This document shows, one piece after another, positions 33,809 to 47,541 of a stretch of 64,000 bases of DNA. The notes under the pieces are model-generated. The model saw nothing but the letters and a program-made list of their open reading frames with translations, had not been told where the DNA came from and ran no database searches. The position numbers were made by a program, and so were the translations under genes. The stretch is from positions 19,334,921 to 19,398,920 of the forward strand of contig CM033745.1 of assembly GCA_019671005.1 (NCBI GenBank), written 5' to 3'. Numbering within the stretch: position 1 is the stretch's first letter; every line of letters begins with the position of its first letter. The stretch comes from Hibiscus mutabilis. Taxonomy: Eukaryota > Streptophyta > Magnoliopsida > Malvales > Malvaceae.

Positions 33809-36800
33809 TATAACACCCCTAAAACCAGGCTAGAAGTTTTTAAGAATGGCCACATGCTTTGAGAGGTCAATTTTGGATTCTTATAAGACTCCATTGGAAT
33901 TAATTGAATAAGCTAGCTAATGAAAGTGGAAGCAAAGTGGTTAAAAATTAAATGATTAAGGATCAATTAAGAATTTGTTAAGTAAGCATATTACGAGGCT
34001 TATGATGGATTTTATATTAAAAGGAAGTTTGATTAATGAATTTAATGTTTTAAGATTAAATTGAGGATAAAGGAAGATACATTAGTGACCTTATTGGAAG
34101 ATTTAGAAGTAGAAAGGCTATAACTAAGTGACTAAAAAGAATAATTACCAAACTATAACTATGCATGGCAAATCTACCCTTGTGCATGCTAGTGGGACAA
34201 GTGGCTGGCCATGGTCTCTCCCTTGAGATTATTCATCAATTGTGTTAAAAAAATAAAATAGAAATGTGAAGAAGGGAGGGGAAGACAATCGGGTATGTTG
34301 TGGACGAAAAAGAAAGAGAAATTGAAGCTTCTTTCATCCTTGTTCTCTCCATTGCCGAAAATGAGAGAGTAAGAGAAACACCATGGGGGACTTGCATAGT
34401 TGAGCTTGAATTCAAGAGAAATTAGTAAAATTTGAAGCAAAAATTTGTGGAGGAAGTCTAACAAGGGTATGCTCATCTTGAACTATGAATTTATTATGGA
34501 AATTATTATTATTAAAGTTGAATAGAATTGATGGATTTAGGAATGTTTATTCGGTTGAATAATAGAAATTCTTCATTGTTAGGGAGCTCAATACCTTGCT
34601 CGAAGTTTGGTTTTTGAAGATGCTTGAAGTGGGTTCATGTATGAGAGGTAAGAGGTTAACTAGATGGATGTATATGGATGAAAGCTTGCTGAAATTCAAT
34701 GATATAATTGCTTTGATTCATGAATTAAAGCATGATAAGGACATTGAAATATTTTCTATTGAATTGATTTTAATTTGTTACTAATTAAAGTGAGTTTGGA
34801 GTACTTAAGTTAGTTATAAACAAAGGCCAAATGTAATCTACCCAGAGGGCCCTGTTCTGGCAGTGAGTTTAGGAAATCATAGAAAATTGAATCTGTTGAG
34901 ATAGAAGATGAATTTTATATGTTTAGAACCATGTGTGAGTCTAGTTTAATCTTCAACAAATAGTGATTTATTTCGATCTCTAAATCAAAAGTTATGAATT
35001 TTTAAGTGAAGGTAGTGCAGAAAATCTGAAAGCAGATTTTGCTCTGGGCAGATTCTGTTTTGAAATTTCTAAGAATTCTCATAATTGTTGCAGACATTGT
35101 TAAACTATGAGGCTTATACCGTTAAAACCATAGTTGAATCTAGTTTTTAAGGATGTAAATAACTTTAAATTCCAGTGTATTCTCTATTATGGAGAGATAA
35201 TTCTTGATGATAGCTCAAACTGCCAGAGGTTGAAAACAAGGAATTAACTTGAAAATGGAAATGATGAATGACAAGTATATATATGGTTGTTGTTGCTTGA
35301 ATGGTGATATGGGTTATGCATATTGAGTAAATGTGTGACGAAGAGTATGTATATTAATGGTTGTACTTATGTTGTTTGAATTAAAGATTGGTGAAAGAAG
35401 TAAGGTCAATGAAGAAGGAAATTCTGAAACAAGGACTCGGGTGAATCAATTATCGATAAGAGGAAGCTCAGTTTAATTAGTGGATCGGGATATCTCGTAA
35501 CCTCGTGATATAAGGTGAGTGTAACTATACCTTTGTGTGAAAATGATGTTGTATTAAACATCATTTAAATGAATGCTTAAAATCAAAGGTTTAAAACATA
35601 TGGTAATTAAAGAATGAAATATGACAAAAAGAAAGATAAATAACAAATGTATGTATGAAGTGTGAAAAATGGTGTGAAATGTTATGTAAAGCAATTGAAA
35701 ACTCAATATGAGGCTGAGCTAAGCTGATTGTTATTTGATAGCTTAACGCAATCAACTAATGGTATGCAATGAATTGATGATAGACACTTAATGTACTAGT
35801 AATTGTAACATGATAAGTTCTAATTGAATTTAATAAGCTTATCACTAATATGCTTGCAAAATGGTACACCAATGGGGAAAACAGGTAAGCTCAAGATAAG
35901 CCACTTGTATGGATCTTTGATTGATAATAAGGTGAAATATGGTATGATTTCTTGCTATGTGAACGCTAGTAACTTCTCTATATGATTGTAACGCCCCGAT
36001 TTTGGGCCTAGAAGTTAGCCTGGTTAGGCTAGATGGCTCGTTGAGTTGGCTTCGACAATTTAGTCTAGTTTCGGGATTAATTTGACATAAATAGTTTTTG
36101 ATTAAAATTTAAATATGGGAAAATGTTTTAAAATTCTTATTTATTATATAAGTGATTTTAGTGAAATTAATTTTGGAAAATATATTTTGGAAGATTGACA
36201 TTTTGGGACTAGTGACCAAAATGTAAAATACGTAAAACTGTTTTTAGTGACAAAATTGTAAGAGATCAAGGCTTAGAATCTTTAGGGAGCTTTGAACAAG
36301 AGTCTAACTAAGACTTTTCTTTTTATTGGCTGGTTTTAAACGATTTTAATAAATAAATAATTGGAGGGAATTAATTAACCAATTTGTTTTCTCAAAATAC
36401 ATTTCACGTAACTACTTTCTTTTCTCATTTACTTTCTCTCAAATTCTCTCCAGCCAAACAACCATTTTCTTTTCAAATATTTAAGGTAAATATCTGATTT
36501 GATTTGTCTTTTCGATCCTAAATGATTCTTTAATGTTTTCTTAACAAAACCTTGTTGTTTAAACCTTGTTTTCTCATGTAAATCTTTGCAATTGAAGGAA
36601 AAGTCAACATTAGAGGTAATGTTTCGTTCTTCTCCTCTAATGATAGGTTCTTTATTGAAATTCCAAGTTCTTGATCTCTTATGATGGTTTTCTAATGGGT
36701 TTTGGTAATATGTTTATGGAAAATTGGTTTAAATGAGATTTACTTGCCTAAATCAATGGATCTTTGCTTTTGATTGGGTTTGCTGGGTTTATAATGAGAT

Positions 36801-37617
36801 AATATGATGATTATGATGATTTGAGATGTTGATTTAAGTGATTTTGATAATAGAATCCCGGAACTAGGTAAATTGTTAGGTTTGTTGTTGATATCTTTGG
36901 GTTGGTGGCTTGTTTATGGGGTTAATTGTTTGCTGATGGTTCTTTAATGTTAAGGAGATGTTTTTGGATGTAAATTGATGTTGTTTAAGTGTAAATATCG
37001 TTGCGTAATAGCTGGAGATGTATTAGAAAGGTTTCGCTGATGTTTTAGGTTGTTTTTGTTAGGCGAAAGCTTGGTTGTTGAGGGAGGAAAGTGTTGTTGT
37101 GTGTTGCTGGGGGTTTTGATGCAAGGGAACACATTAATCCTCTGTTTTTCTTTGGTTAGAAGCATGGGATGATGATTCGATAGCTTTGGAAGGTGTCGCA
37201 GAGGATCCGAAAGCTTGATTTCGCCTCGGCAAGCCAAACGAGGTGTAGTTGGTGATTGGCACTGGTTTACAACTTTTCAAAGGTTTGAAAGGAATATTTT
37301 GGGGGTTTAGATTAATCTTGAAAAGCTAATCTAAGCTCGGAAACAAGTATGAAATGTTTCGCTCTCGGTTCTCGATTTTTCCCATGGTTTTTAATTGTTC
37401 ATGCTCATGATTTGAAGTTGGATTTGTTACCTACTGTTATGCATGTTTTTATGAATTGATAAATGATTCATGTTATCCCATGAGATTGATTTATGGTTTT
37501 CAAGAGGTTGCATCTTGATGAGAAAATGCTATGCATTGATTTATGATTTTAAATGAGATATGCTATGGTTTATGTTGATGCATTGGAAAACAGTAGGTTA
37601 ACATGGTTTTAAAGTAT

Positions 37618-40600
37618 TGTAATCACTCATTTTTATCTGGTCTATAAATACATATTAGTATAATTATTAGTATATTAGCGTTGCATGTATACATTGTATT
37701 ATGTTATGCTATATGTTTATTATGTGCATGAGTGTTATTAATATATATAAAGTGTGTAGTGTGTGCATGTATATTATAAACTATGTATGTATACGTATTA
37801 ATAAGTAATACGGTGTATGTGTGTCACGCATGTATCTATATTTAGTACTAGCGTATTTTTTTTTACGGATAATGTGTGTAGATGTTATGTTAATTATGTG
37901 TATGATTATATATGTATGTATGCTAGTATGTTATATTAATTAATGTTTGCATAGGTACATACGTATGTATTATCGTATGTGTATTATTATTATTAATTGT
38001 TGTTATAACTAATATGAATGTTATTATTATTGGGCTAATATAAGATGAAATCCAAAAACATATTAAACACCAAATGAATAAATTACCAGTCCAAGTCCAT
38101 TACATATTACAGGGTCTGAAATTATTAGTATTATTACAAGGCCTGATCAGGCCCAAACTAGCCAGCCCATCCTAAGAAAACCCTAGCCCACATCAGATAA
38201 TAGACTATTGACGCCATTCTTTCAATCTTGCGCAGCTGAACGAGGGCCCTTGGATCAGATCTGGATCCAACGGCCACGATTGAAGCATAAGGACGCCTCA
38301 TCTACCGCGTGAAGTCCACGCGCGGGCTGTTGGGTTCCCCACTCGCGTGTGTGAGAAGTGCAAGAGCGTTATCTTCTTCAGGCCACGTGGCGTGATCCCA
38401 GGCCAGTGCATTATTTCCGAGGCCTCATCTCAGCCAGCCGATCATCGAGCATTCCTAGCCGTTGGATCAGATCTGATCCAACGGATAGGAACAATTATGA
38501 CGATAATAATCGCCTCGCCTCCCAAGACGTCAGTCTGCGCAGACGAACGGTCACTTCCACCACGCCGCTCCTCATACCGGCCGTACCAACCACCAAGTAT
38601 GGCCGGGCATGCCAAAGACAAACACAGAAAGGCATCAGAATCAGATCAAAATAAGAGATTATGTACTAGTCTAAAAAAGGGAGGCAGAGAGGATATATGT
38701 AACAGAGCAAAAAAACGAAAGTCTCAGTTCAGTTGTAACCCACTTTTTCAGAAATACAAACAAGTCTCACCCTTTCGTTATTTCTCTCAAAAAAAAAACT
38801 TACAGAGATCATACAAAGGTATCCGTCTATCTTGAATAATGCATGCATGCATGTATTTTAAAAGTAAGGAAGGGAAAGAAGAGTGAGGTTTTACCTTCGG
38901 AGGACAGTTCCTCTACCGGCAACAAGCCTTAATCTGGTGAGCCGACTAAAAGAGGAAGGTGTTCCTTCGGTCTAGAAAAAAAACATATACGGTTTCTTGT
39001 TTTCTTTTCTTAGATCTAGGACGAAGGGGGGCTTTTTCTCCAAATCCAAGCTCGGATTCGAGTTTAGGGTGAAGTAAGGTTCATTTCAGTGTTTTTTTGG
39101 ATTCGAGTTTAGGGTGAAGTAAGGTTCATTTCAGTTTAGGGTGAAGCAGAGAGAACGACTGTCGGCCGTCAGTTTCTGGGTTCATGGGATGAGGTTGAGA
39201 GAAAAGGAGAGAGAAAACGTTTGTTATAAATCGTATCGTATGAAAAAATGAGGAAAATTTGATTCTGGGCCGAAGAAAGAGTTTTTATAGGTGTTTTTAT
39301 TTTGTGAAATGGGCAAATTACGTAATAAATCCTCCCGTGTTTTCGATATTTTCGTTTGTGTCTCGCCGCAGGGGATATCTACAACTCTGGTCCCCCTCAT
39401 ATTTCAAAATCTTACAATCCAGTCCCTAAATTACATCGAATCAGTTTTTAAATGGTAAAATTACCCCTTTAACCATCCCGCGTTTTTAGATTTTTCACTT
39501 CAAGCCTGCCCCTTGGTCTAATTACAGTTTTGGTCCTTTTAGGTTCTGTTTAGTTTGCAATTTCGTCCTTAAATCGCATATTCATATTTAAATATTTATC
39601 TTTTACATGTCTAGCATGTTCATATTGTTCTGTTGGTATCGGTATGTGTTTTGTATAGTATGTTAATTTATAACCATATGATTTGTGTATTAAAATTGTT
39701 ATACCGTGTTCCTACATTTAGTTTATTTTATCCATGTGTTGTTCACGTTTGTCTCGCGTGTTACGTTGTAGTTTAGGTTATATGTCATGTCGTGTGTTTA
39801 CGTTTTTCTGATACTTTTGCTTCTTAGGTTATATGATAGTGTGATATTGTTTATCTTACACAATGTTTTCATTCGTGCATGAAATTTGTGTCATGTTAAG
39901 CATTAAATATTAGTCTTATTCTAGTATGTTGTTTTATTATTTTAGTATCATATTATGCCATGTGTAATTGTCATGTAGGTGATAATTGTAATTCATCTTT
40001 ATATATAAGTGCTGGATGTAATTAATTTAGTTTTAGAAAGCACATTTTTATGTTTATATTTGTATTTTGCTATTTTATTTTTAGGACATATTACAATGTT
40101 TTTGTTCATACATTTTGCACTTCTATATTATTATGCTTATATCTTTTATGTTTTTGTAGTTCCACGCCTTTGTAAATATTTGTCTATAAGGTTCTTGTTA
40201 GGTTTGCATAATGAAATATAAAATGTCAATGCGGTGCCCTTTTATCCGAGCGTAAACGGGGCCAATATCAAGCGTAGTGATAGTGGTTGGGCGTTTACTC
40301 TCGGATAACGGGGCCTTTAAAATTTATTCGCAATTATAACCGAATTTTAAATTAATCGTCACTTTAATCCGGAAAATTTAATATTAATAAAGCGGTAATT
40401 ATTAAAGTACCAATTTTGGGCGGTGTGGGGGTGCTAATCCTTCCCCATCCGTAACCGACTCCCGAACCCAACAGTTTTTAAATCTCTGGTTTTATGGTGT
40501 TCGGCCTACCTAAGTGGCCGATGGCGACTCTAATTTTTAAATAAAATGCGGTTTTTTAAAATCCCATGGAATAAACATTTTATATCCGAAAAATTCACAA

Positions 40601-40644
40601 ACACTTCGAAAACTCGTTTTTAGCGAAAAGGGGACATCGCTACA
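37618..40644 (+). repeat. Element B 5' LTR
   Basis: 3,027 bp from TGTAATCACTC to CATCGCTACA. It contains a perfect 26-bp palindrome at 38459-38484 (core GGATCAGATCTGATCC) and a near-palindrome near 38250-38275. A tandem copy of the GATTCGAGTTTAGGG segment at about 39055-39150 is not in the right LTR, and about 64 bp present in the right LTR (near 54686-54749) is missing. Long open frames inside (for example 38347-38835) are LTR sequence, not genes. Confidence 0.95.
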
Positions 40645-40646
40645 GA

Positions 40647-40665
40647 TGGCGACTCCGCTGGGGAC
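40647..40665 (+). other. Element B primer-binding site
   Basis: TGGCGACTCCGCTGGGGAC, 2 bp downstream of the 5' LTR, identical to that of Element A. Confidence 0.85.
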
Positions 40666-41321
40666 AATTTTTGTTTTTCAAAAACAAATGAGAGTCAAGC
40701 TTTTAAAATAATTACCGCTTTATTAATATTAGAAATTCTGGGTTAAAGTGACTATTAAATTAACATTCGGTTATAATTGCGCGTTTATTTTAACGCATTT
40801 AAAATATGGCATATAAACCCGTTTTTTTAAGTGGGGGAAAACGCTAATGCTTTCGTGGAGATATCGTTCTCCCGTATGGGCCTCGCAAGTACCTACGGGG
40901 CTCGAGTAACTTATGTTTTCGTAAGGATATCGTTCCTTCGTACGGGCATAAGCGAATGGGTCCCCCTGAATTGAACCCGGTTGAAAGGAGCCTATAATAG
41001 GTGATGATCGGGGGCCTTGCTACTCTTAGTAGAGGACAACAAGGACAATTCGGGTACCTCCTAGAACCAAGACTGCATGTAGAGAATACATAGAAACCTA
41101 CCCATTTAGAGCCAAGCGGATAACCTTAGGTTTTAGACGGGATAAATAGGGTTGTTTTGTGTGTTTATTCTGTTTAATTTTGTCCTTTTATATATATATT
41201 TATTAATTTTATCTGGTACTGACTTGTTTTCTTTTTGCTTTTGTTTTTCTCATACATCATACATTTGCATCACATAAAGGTACTAGATCAAGTTGTTTGC
41301 CCGATCAGAAAGTCTTTCACC
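40666..41321 (+). other. Element B 5' leader
   Basis: Noncoding, collinear with the Element A leader. Confidence 0.6.
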
Positions 41322-43606
41322 ATGGAAAAAAGGTGTCTTAGGAAAGAAGAGCTTAATTTGTCAGTCAGACATTGGTCAGAGGTCAACCAGAAAACCCAAG
41401 GGGACAGTTCACCGAGCGAACGCGTAATAGCAGGGTACGCCTATGTGAGTCTCCAACAGAACAACTTATGGGATCTTCAAAGCATTTGGGAAAGATGGGA
41501 CCGAAGACTACAAGACTTGTTATGCGATAGTTATGGCGACATTGCACAGCTGTTATATGTTCGGGTTAACCAGCCCCTGCTCCGAGCTATTGTCCAGTTC
41601 TGGAATCCGGCCTTTTGCTGCTTCACCTTCAATGGCCAGGACATGATGCCTACAGTAGAAGAATACACTGCTCTACTTAACCAGAAGAACATTCAGGAAG
41701 ATTAGATCTACACGAAGCCTCCGAGGAATCAGAATTACACTGCGAAGCTCAAAACCTTTGCGGGAATGAGTGATGATTGGGGTAATGGCCTGCTTCAGCT
41801 CCGAGGAGACAATATAGTTTTTGCATGGGAAAGTATTCGGGACATCATACCGACACATCCAGACGAGGCAAAGAAAATGGACCTATTCGCCTTAGGAATA
41901 TATGGCTTGGTGATCTTTCCAAGAGTACTCGGGAACATTGACATAGCCATTCTGGACTTGTTTGAGCGGGTAAAACGGAAAGTAAACCCAGTACCAGCAA
42001 TCTTAGCCGAGACTTTCATTTCCTTAAATGCTAGCCGAAAACATGAAGAAGGACGTTTTCGAGGATGGGCACAGCTGTTACAGGTATGGATTCAGAGTCA
42101 CATGTGGAAGACTCCGACGAGGGTCCTTCCGGGGATATCCTTCCAAGGTTTTTCGCCTTCACGGGAGTACTTAGCACAAGAATGGCGAGAGGACTCGAAA
42201 ACAAAAATGTGGACTAGCTTCTTTAGGAACCTTCAAGACGAAGACATAGCATGGAGGGTCCTATGGCTCGGTAAAGTTAATTACTTTCTATATAGTTTAA
42301 CTGGCTGATGATGTTAGGATTGCACGGAGGGATCGCATGTGCTCCGCTTTTAGTGTCTCGACAGTTCGGATCACGACAGTTCATTCCCAATACTGCCGGG
42401 TTAAGCCAAACTGAATTTCCCTTCAAAGGGGAGTTCAAAGGGAAAATTCAGACCATCATGAGAGCCTGGGACCATTGTTACCGGATCAGGGTGGAAGGAG
42501 ATACCGAGCACATGACTACCCCAGACTACGATCTTTGGAGACGTTTGAGGGTTAATAATATGATTCCATAATCTGATCAAGGACCAACAGTGTCACTCGA
42601 GGAGCTTACAAGGGTGGTACCGTCTGAGACTGATATCTTACGGAATGAACTCGAAGAAATTAAAAGGAAAATGGATATCCAACAAACTCAACATGCGGGC
42701 GAGCTCTATAAGGCAAGCTTAGAGGTTGATGAACGGGACGGGATCATTAGGTAGTTGAAGAAATTAAATGCAGATTTGAGTGACAAGAACGCTCTTTATC
42801 AAAAAGATGCCCTTCTACTACAAGCAAAAATACAGAAGGCCGGCCGAAGTCAATTCATAGCTGTGGAAAAAGAAAGAATGAATGGTATCCGTTTGGTGGA
42901 AGAAGAACGAGAAATCAACAAGAGAGCGATCGAGAAGGAGATAGAAAGCTACCGGTCGGCTATGGAGGAAGAAAAACGGTCCTCCAAGAAGGCCATTGAC
43001 CAAGAAAAGGAAAGATTCAGGCAAGAAATCAACAAGGGAAAACAAGCTGTCCATCATGAGAAAGAAAATGCCGCCGTATGGAAAAGAAAGTCCATGAGTG
43101 GCCGAAATAGACTGTTAGAGATGCAAAAATTGTACGATGACACTATTCAAAGTCTGGAGCAAAGCCAAAGTCAGAATGGCGAATTAAAAGGAAAGGTGGT
43201 GGAAGTTGAACACTCCCTTCGAATGTACTGCCAGAGAAATGGCTTCACTGAGCTACAAGAAAGAGAGCGCGAAGTAAGCGTGTTACGAGCACGAATTAAG
43301 TCCCTCGAAGCAACCGTTGAGGATTACAAGGAAAGAATTAGTGTGTTCGAGGAGGTTGCAGCCGGAGGGGACACCTATTGGCAAAATAGACTGCGTGACG
43401 CTGCCCTGATGGTACAGGATATGAACCAATATTACGCAAACTTGATGGTGGACATACAGCGAGTCGCCAGGCATGTGAATGATTTGGCCATCGAGGCTGA
43501 AACACTCCGACCTTTCATAGTCCCAGAAATGGAAGAAGCTCCCAGGTTTAGCAAGTTACTCCAAGCAATTGGAAGATTAGGAGATGGAGCTAGAGCTTAT
43601 CTATAG
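41322..43606 (+). pseudogene. Element B ORF1: DUF7745-like head and coiled coil, broken
   Basis: Same protein as Element A ORF1, starting at ATG 41322. The head carries VNQPLLRAIVQFWNPAFCCF; the coiled coil at 42755-43600 keeps heptad-like charged repeats. B preserves the native C-terminus (AETLRPFIVPEMEEAPRF... to the stop at 43604-43606). Breaks relative to A: a stop at 41703 (Trp codon in A), a 10-bp deletion near 42294 that shifts the frame, a stop at 42569 and a CAG-to-TAG stop near 42752. Function unknown; probably element-specific, acting before or with Gag. Confidence 0.75.
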
Positions 43607-43894
43607 GACTCTGTGTTGTAATTAGATCTTTTGTATTAGGAATCTTTATTTTGTAATACGAACTCTGTTGTAATCTAGACCCTTTAATTCCCGTGGAAGT
43701 AGTTCAAAAGGGTGATTACCAGCGGAATCAGTACCTTATCTGCATACATTCTTGCATTGCATCATGACATTCGCATCATTACACATGCATTTATTTTCTT
43801 GCAGCCATATTAACGTTATAAATATTGTGGCAGTGTGTGTAGTTAACCCGCAATCATTCATCATCCATACCTTACCCGATTACAAAGCAAGCTC
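43607..43894 (+). other. Element B spacer between ORF1 and gag
   Basis: Noncoding, collinear with A 24241-24529. Confidence 0.6.
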
Positions 43895-46800
43895 ATGGAA
43901 GACAGGATAATCAGTTTAGAAAAGGGCAAAAAGAGCTCGAGACAAGGCTTGAAGAGGCCCAAAGAAGCCTCGGTGACCAGATTGCTCAGTCACAAGCATC
44001 GATAGTATCTGACATAACCGTACTATTGGCTAAAAGCCTTGGAAAAAGAGTGGAAGGAGAAACCGTTCAAGAGCCAGAGGGTACCCCAGCTCACTACAAG
44101 GTTCAACCAGCTGCATCGGATCCGGCTAGAAAGATGTATATCGACCCTGCTGGAATGTCAGCTAGTCTTCAGATAGGGGCACCTGAAACTCAACCCATCG
44201 ACACTGAAGCACCCTATGAAGAGGAGGTGCCAGACCTGAACATGGTTGAAAGGATCAGGACCGAGGTAGAGAAAAAGTGGGAGGAGAGGTTTCACTTCAT
44301 GGAGGAAAAATTTAAAATGTTGTAATCTACGGAAGAGTCAGGGAATGACGCTAGCGACTTAAGTCTGGTGTCTGATCTTGTCATACCGCCAAAATTTAAA
44401 ACACCAGAGTTCGACAAATACGATGGAACCACTTATCCTTCTGCGCACATAACAATGTACTGTCGGAAGATGGCGGCCTACCTTAAGGACGAAAAGCTAC
44501 TGATACACTGTTTCCAGGACAGCCTAACTGGAGCGGCATTACGGTGGTACACCCAGTTGAGCAAGGCAAATGTTAAGACATGGAAAGATCTGTCGAGAGC
44601 ATTCATTGAGCAATATAAGCATGTAACAGATATGACCCCCAGTAGAATTATGTTGGAAAATATGGGGCAGAAGTCCAACGAAAGCCTGCGGCAATACGCC
44701 CAAAGGTGGCGGGAAGTGGCCACCCAAATTCAGCCACCCCTCCCGGAACACAAAATTACGCCATTATTTGTTAATACTCTGAAAGGGGCACTCTTTGATC
44801 GCCTCATTAATAACACAACGCAGTGCTTTGCTGACTTAATCAGGACTGGGGAGTCCCTTGAATTGGCAATTAAGAGTGGTAGAATTGATAGCGGGGAAGG
44901 GTCTCGGAAATATAGCAAGAGGAATGAAGTAAACGCCACCAGCACTTATACCACCCCGAAGAACTTCACAGTCTCACAGCCATAAGCACCTGTGGGAAAA
45001 ACACAAAACTCGACTCAAAGAGAGGAGAGAATCTCCAGAAAAGAGAAAGAGAGGAAAACTTTCACTCCCCTACCTGTTTCGTACTCGGAACTTTATTCTT
45101 AGTTGTATGAAGCGGACCTGGTCCGTCCATACATCGTTACTCCTGTCAATCCGTCCTTCCCTTTTTGGTATAATCCGAACGCGCATTGCGACTATCACAT
45201 CGGTGCCCCTGGACATCCCACTGAGAACTGCCTTGCCTTCAAAAAACTTGTACAGAATTTAATCGATTCTGGGATATTAAAGTTTGAAGAACCAAGTGTA
45301 GCTACTAACTCGCTACCTAATCATGGGAGCAGAGGAGTAAATGTTATTGAAAAATACTTTACCAGGAGGATTAAGGATGATGTGTCAGAAATCAAATCTC
45401 CTTTACGGTGGGTATTTCAACAGTTATGCATGGCCCGTGTGATCGACAAAGGCATGATAATAAGGCAGAAGGGATGTGGAGTGTATTGCGAATTCCACCA
45501 GAATGAAGGACATGACATCCAAGAGTGCGATGAGTTCAAGAGATTGGTACAACAATTGATGAATGAAAAGCAAATAGAATTCTTCGAGGAGCCTATGGGG
45601 AAGAAGGGGTTGGACATACATATGACGGATAGCCCCAAATCTAAATACGGGAAGGATAGACCTTTTATCATCTCTCCCAGGCTAGGGAATGCATGTACCT
45701 CCCAAGGAGAAACCAACAAGATAAGTCCCAGGATCATCATTTCAGCACCATCCCCATTCCCATTCAAGGATATGCGGCAAACCCCCTAGAATTATGCTAT
45801 AAATGTGACCACGCCAGAAAAACTAGAACATGGTCAGGTAAAAGAGCCTACGCTAAAAGACCAACAAAGCCAGAGTGATGTAAACGTTGGTGAGGCAGGC
45901 CATTTAACAAGGAGTGGCAGATGTTATTCCTCTGAGGCTTTGAAAGCAGCTGAAACAGATAAGGGGAAGAATACAGCAGTTAGCCCCATGCAGATATTCG
46001 GAGAAGAACCTCCCCAAAAGATGAATGAGCCGGTAACTGAGGCCCAAGCCAAAGAATTTCTGAAGTTCTTGAGACATAGCGAGTACAACGTAGTGGAACA
46101 ACTACGAAAGCAACCGGCTAGGATCACAGTACTGGAATTACTCTTGAGTTCAGAAAAGCATCGGGAGACGCTATTAAAAGTACTAAATCAAACTTTTGTG
46201 CCCCAAGATATTTCTGTAACAAACCTGGACAGGATAGTAGGGCATATCACTGCCTATAATCATATAAAATTCAGTGATGATGGGATCCCTGAGGGAGGAA
46301 TGGGGTCCACCAAAGCCCTTAACATCACAACCCATTGCAAAGGGTATGTAGTACCTGGCGTACTAATTGACAACGGGTCATCATTGAACGTCCTGCCTAT
46401 GGTGACCATGCAGAAACTGCAAATAGATGGTTCTCACCTAAAGCCCTGCCATAATTCAGTAAGAGCCTTTGACGGTACGCAAAGAGGAACAATGGGGAAA
46501 ATTGAGGTGCCTCTATTGATCGGACCGACCGAGTATGTGATCGACTTTGTGGTAATGGACATAAAACCATCTTACAGCTGCTTATTGGGAAGGCCATGGA
46601 TACATTCCGCAGGAGTTGTCCCCTCATCATTGCATCAGAAATTAAAATTTGTAGTCGAAGGCAAATTGGTCACAGTAGAGGCTGAGCAAGAAATTGTTGC
46701 TTCCGTGACATCGATCGCCCCCTATATTCAAAATGATGAAGATGCTGCAGAATGCTCGTTCCGAGCATTAGAACTAGTGAATGCCACGTTCGTTTTAGAG

Positions 46801-47328
46801 GGAAGTCGGATCCCCTACCCCAGGTTATCTAATTGTACCAAGATGACCATCGCAGAAATTTTGGGCCGAGGAGCCAAAGTAGGAAAGGGGTTGGGGAAGA
46901 AATTACAAGGAAACCTAAGAGCCAAAAATATGATAACCAAGAAGGATCGTTTTGGGCTGGGTTACCAACCAAGTGTCCAACAGAGAAAAGAGGAATACAA
47001 GAGAAAGGAAGAGCAAAGAAAAGCCAGATTTAAAGGAGAAGACATTCCGTGGAGACCAATGTCCTTTCCTAGTTTAAAAACCACTTTTGTCTCCGGTTCA
47101 TTCTACCAGTCAGGTCAAGAGGTTGAAGAGGCAATTAAAGAAAATGACGTACTCAACCAGGAGGAGATATTCAATGAATCATTTGAAGGGATGTACATCA
47201 ACATGATAGCTGGGAAAGACCGAGGCAGTAAAATGTTGACCAACATCTGCCCCTGCCGTCCCGGGGAAACACTCGATAACTGGAGCTGCATTGATCTACC
47301 TGTGGTTTTTAGGAATAGATCAGAGTAA
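43895..47328 (+). pseudogene. Element B gag-protease-G-patch polyprotein, broken
   Basis: ATG 43895. The capsid at 44368-44985 reads MYCRKMAAYLKDEKLLIHCF, SLTGAALRWY and LSRAFIEQYKH. Zinc-finger-like motifs HCDYHIGAPGHPTENC and CEFHQNEGHDIQEC lie at 45103-45560. The protease and G-patch part is open for 507 codons (45805-47328): LIDNGSSLNVLPM, SYSCLLGRPWIHSAG, then ILGRGAKVGKGLGKKLQG. Breaks: a 1-nt deletion near 43920, stops near 44325 and 44985 (both CAA-to-TAA relative to A), and one near 45788. The long intact protease frame is the best-preserved coding piece of the family in this window. Confidence 0.88.
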
Positions 47329-47534
47329 TGCTCTGAATCAACCTTTTGCTATGCCCATAAACAATGGGAATCTCTTGTATAGGGCTCCTATGTTAACTTT
47401 TTGATTGAAATGAAAATATCCCCACTTTCCTGAATGACCAAAGTTTCATTTATTTCATTCATGCATTCTTCATGTTCATTCCCTTCATATAAAGCCGTCT
47501 CCTTCCCAATACAATTTATTCTCATTTAATGCAG
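47329..47534 (+). other. Stop-containing gap between protease and RT (candidate intron)
   Basis: About 206 nt with stops, ending TTCTCATTTAATGCAG|G (AG 47533-47534), as in Element A. A donor GT may lie near 47302-47306, inside the last protease codons. Conserved in length and acceptor between the two copies. Confidence 0.5.
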
Positions 47535-47541
47535 GTCGCTC

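Noticed and set aside
34189..34784. Small frames on both strands
   Set aside because: In an LTR-like noncoding region; no domain.
36950..37237. 95-codon minus-strand frame (Asn/His-rich)
   Set aside because: Inside the solo LTR with low-complexity composition and no homologous domain seen.
38347..38835. 162-codon open frame in the Element B 5' LTR
   Set aside because: It lies wholly in LTR sequence, spans a palindrome, has no recognisable domain, and is only 115 codons in the other LTR.
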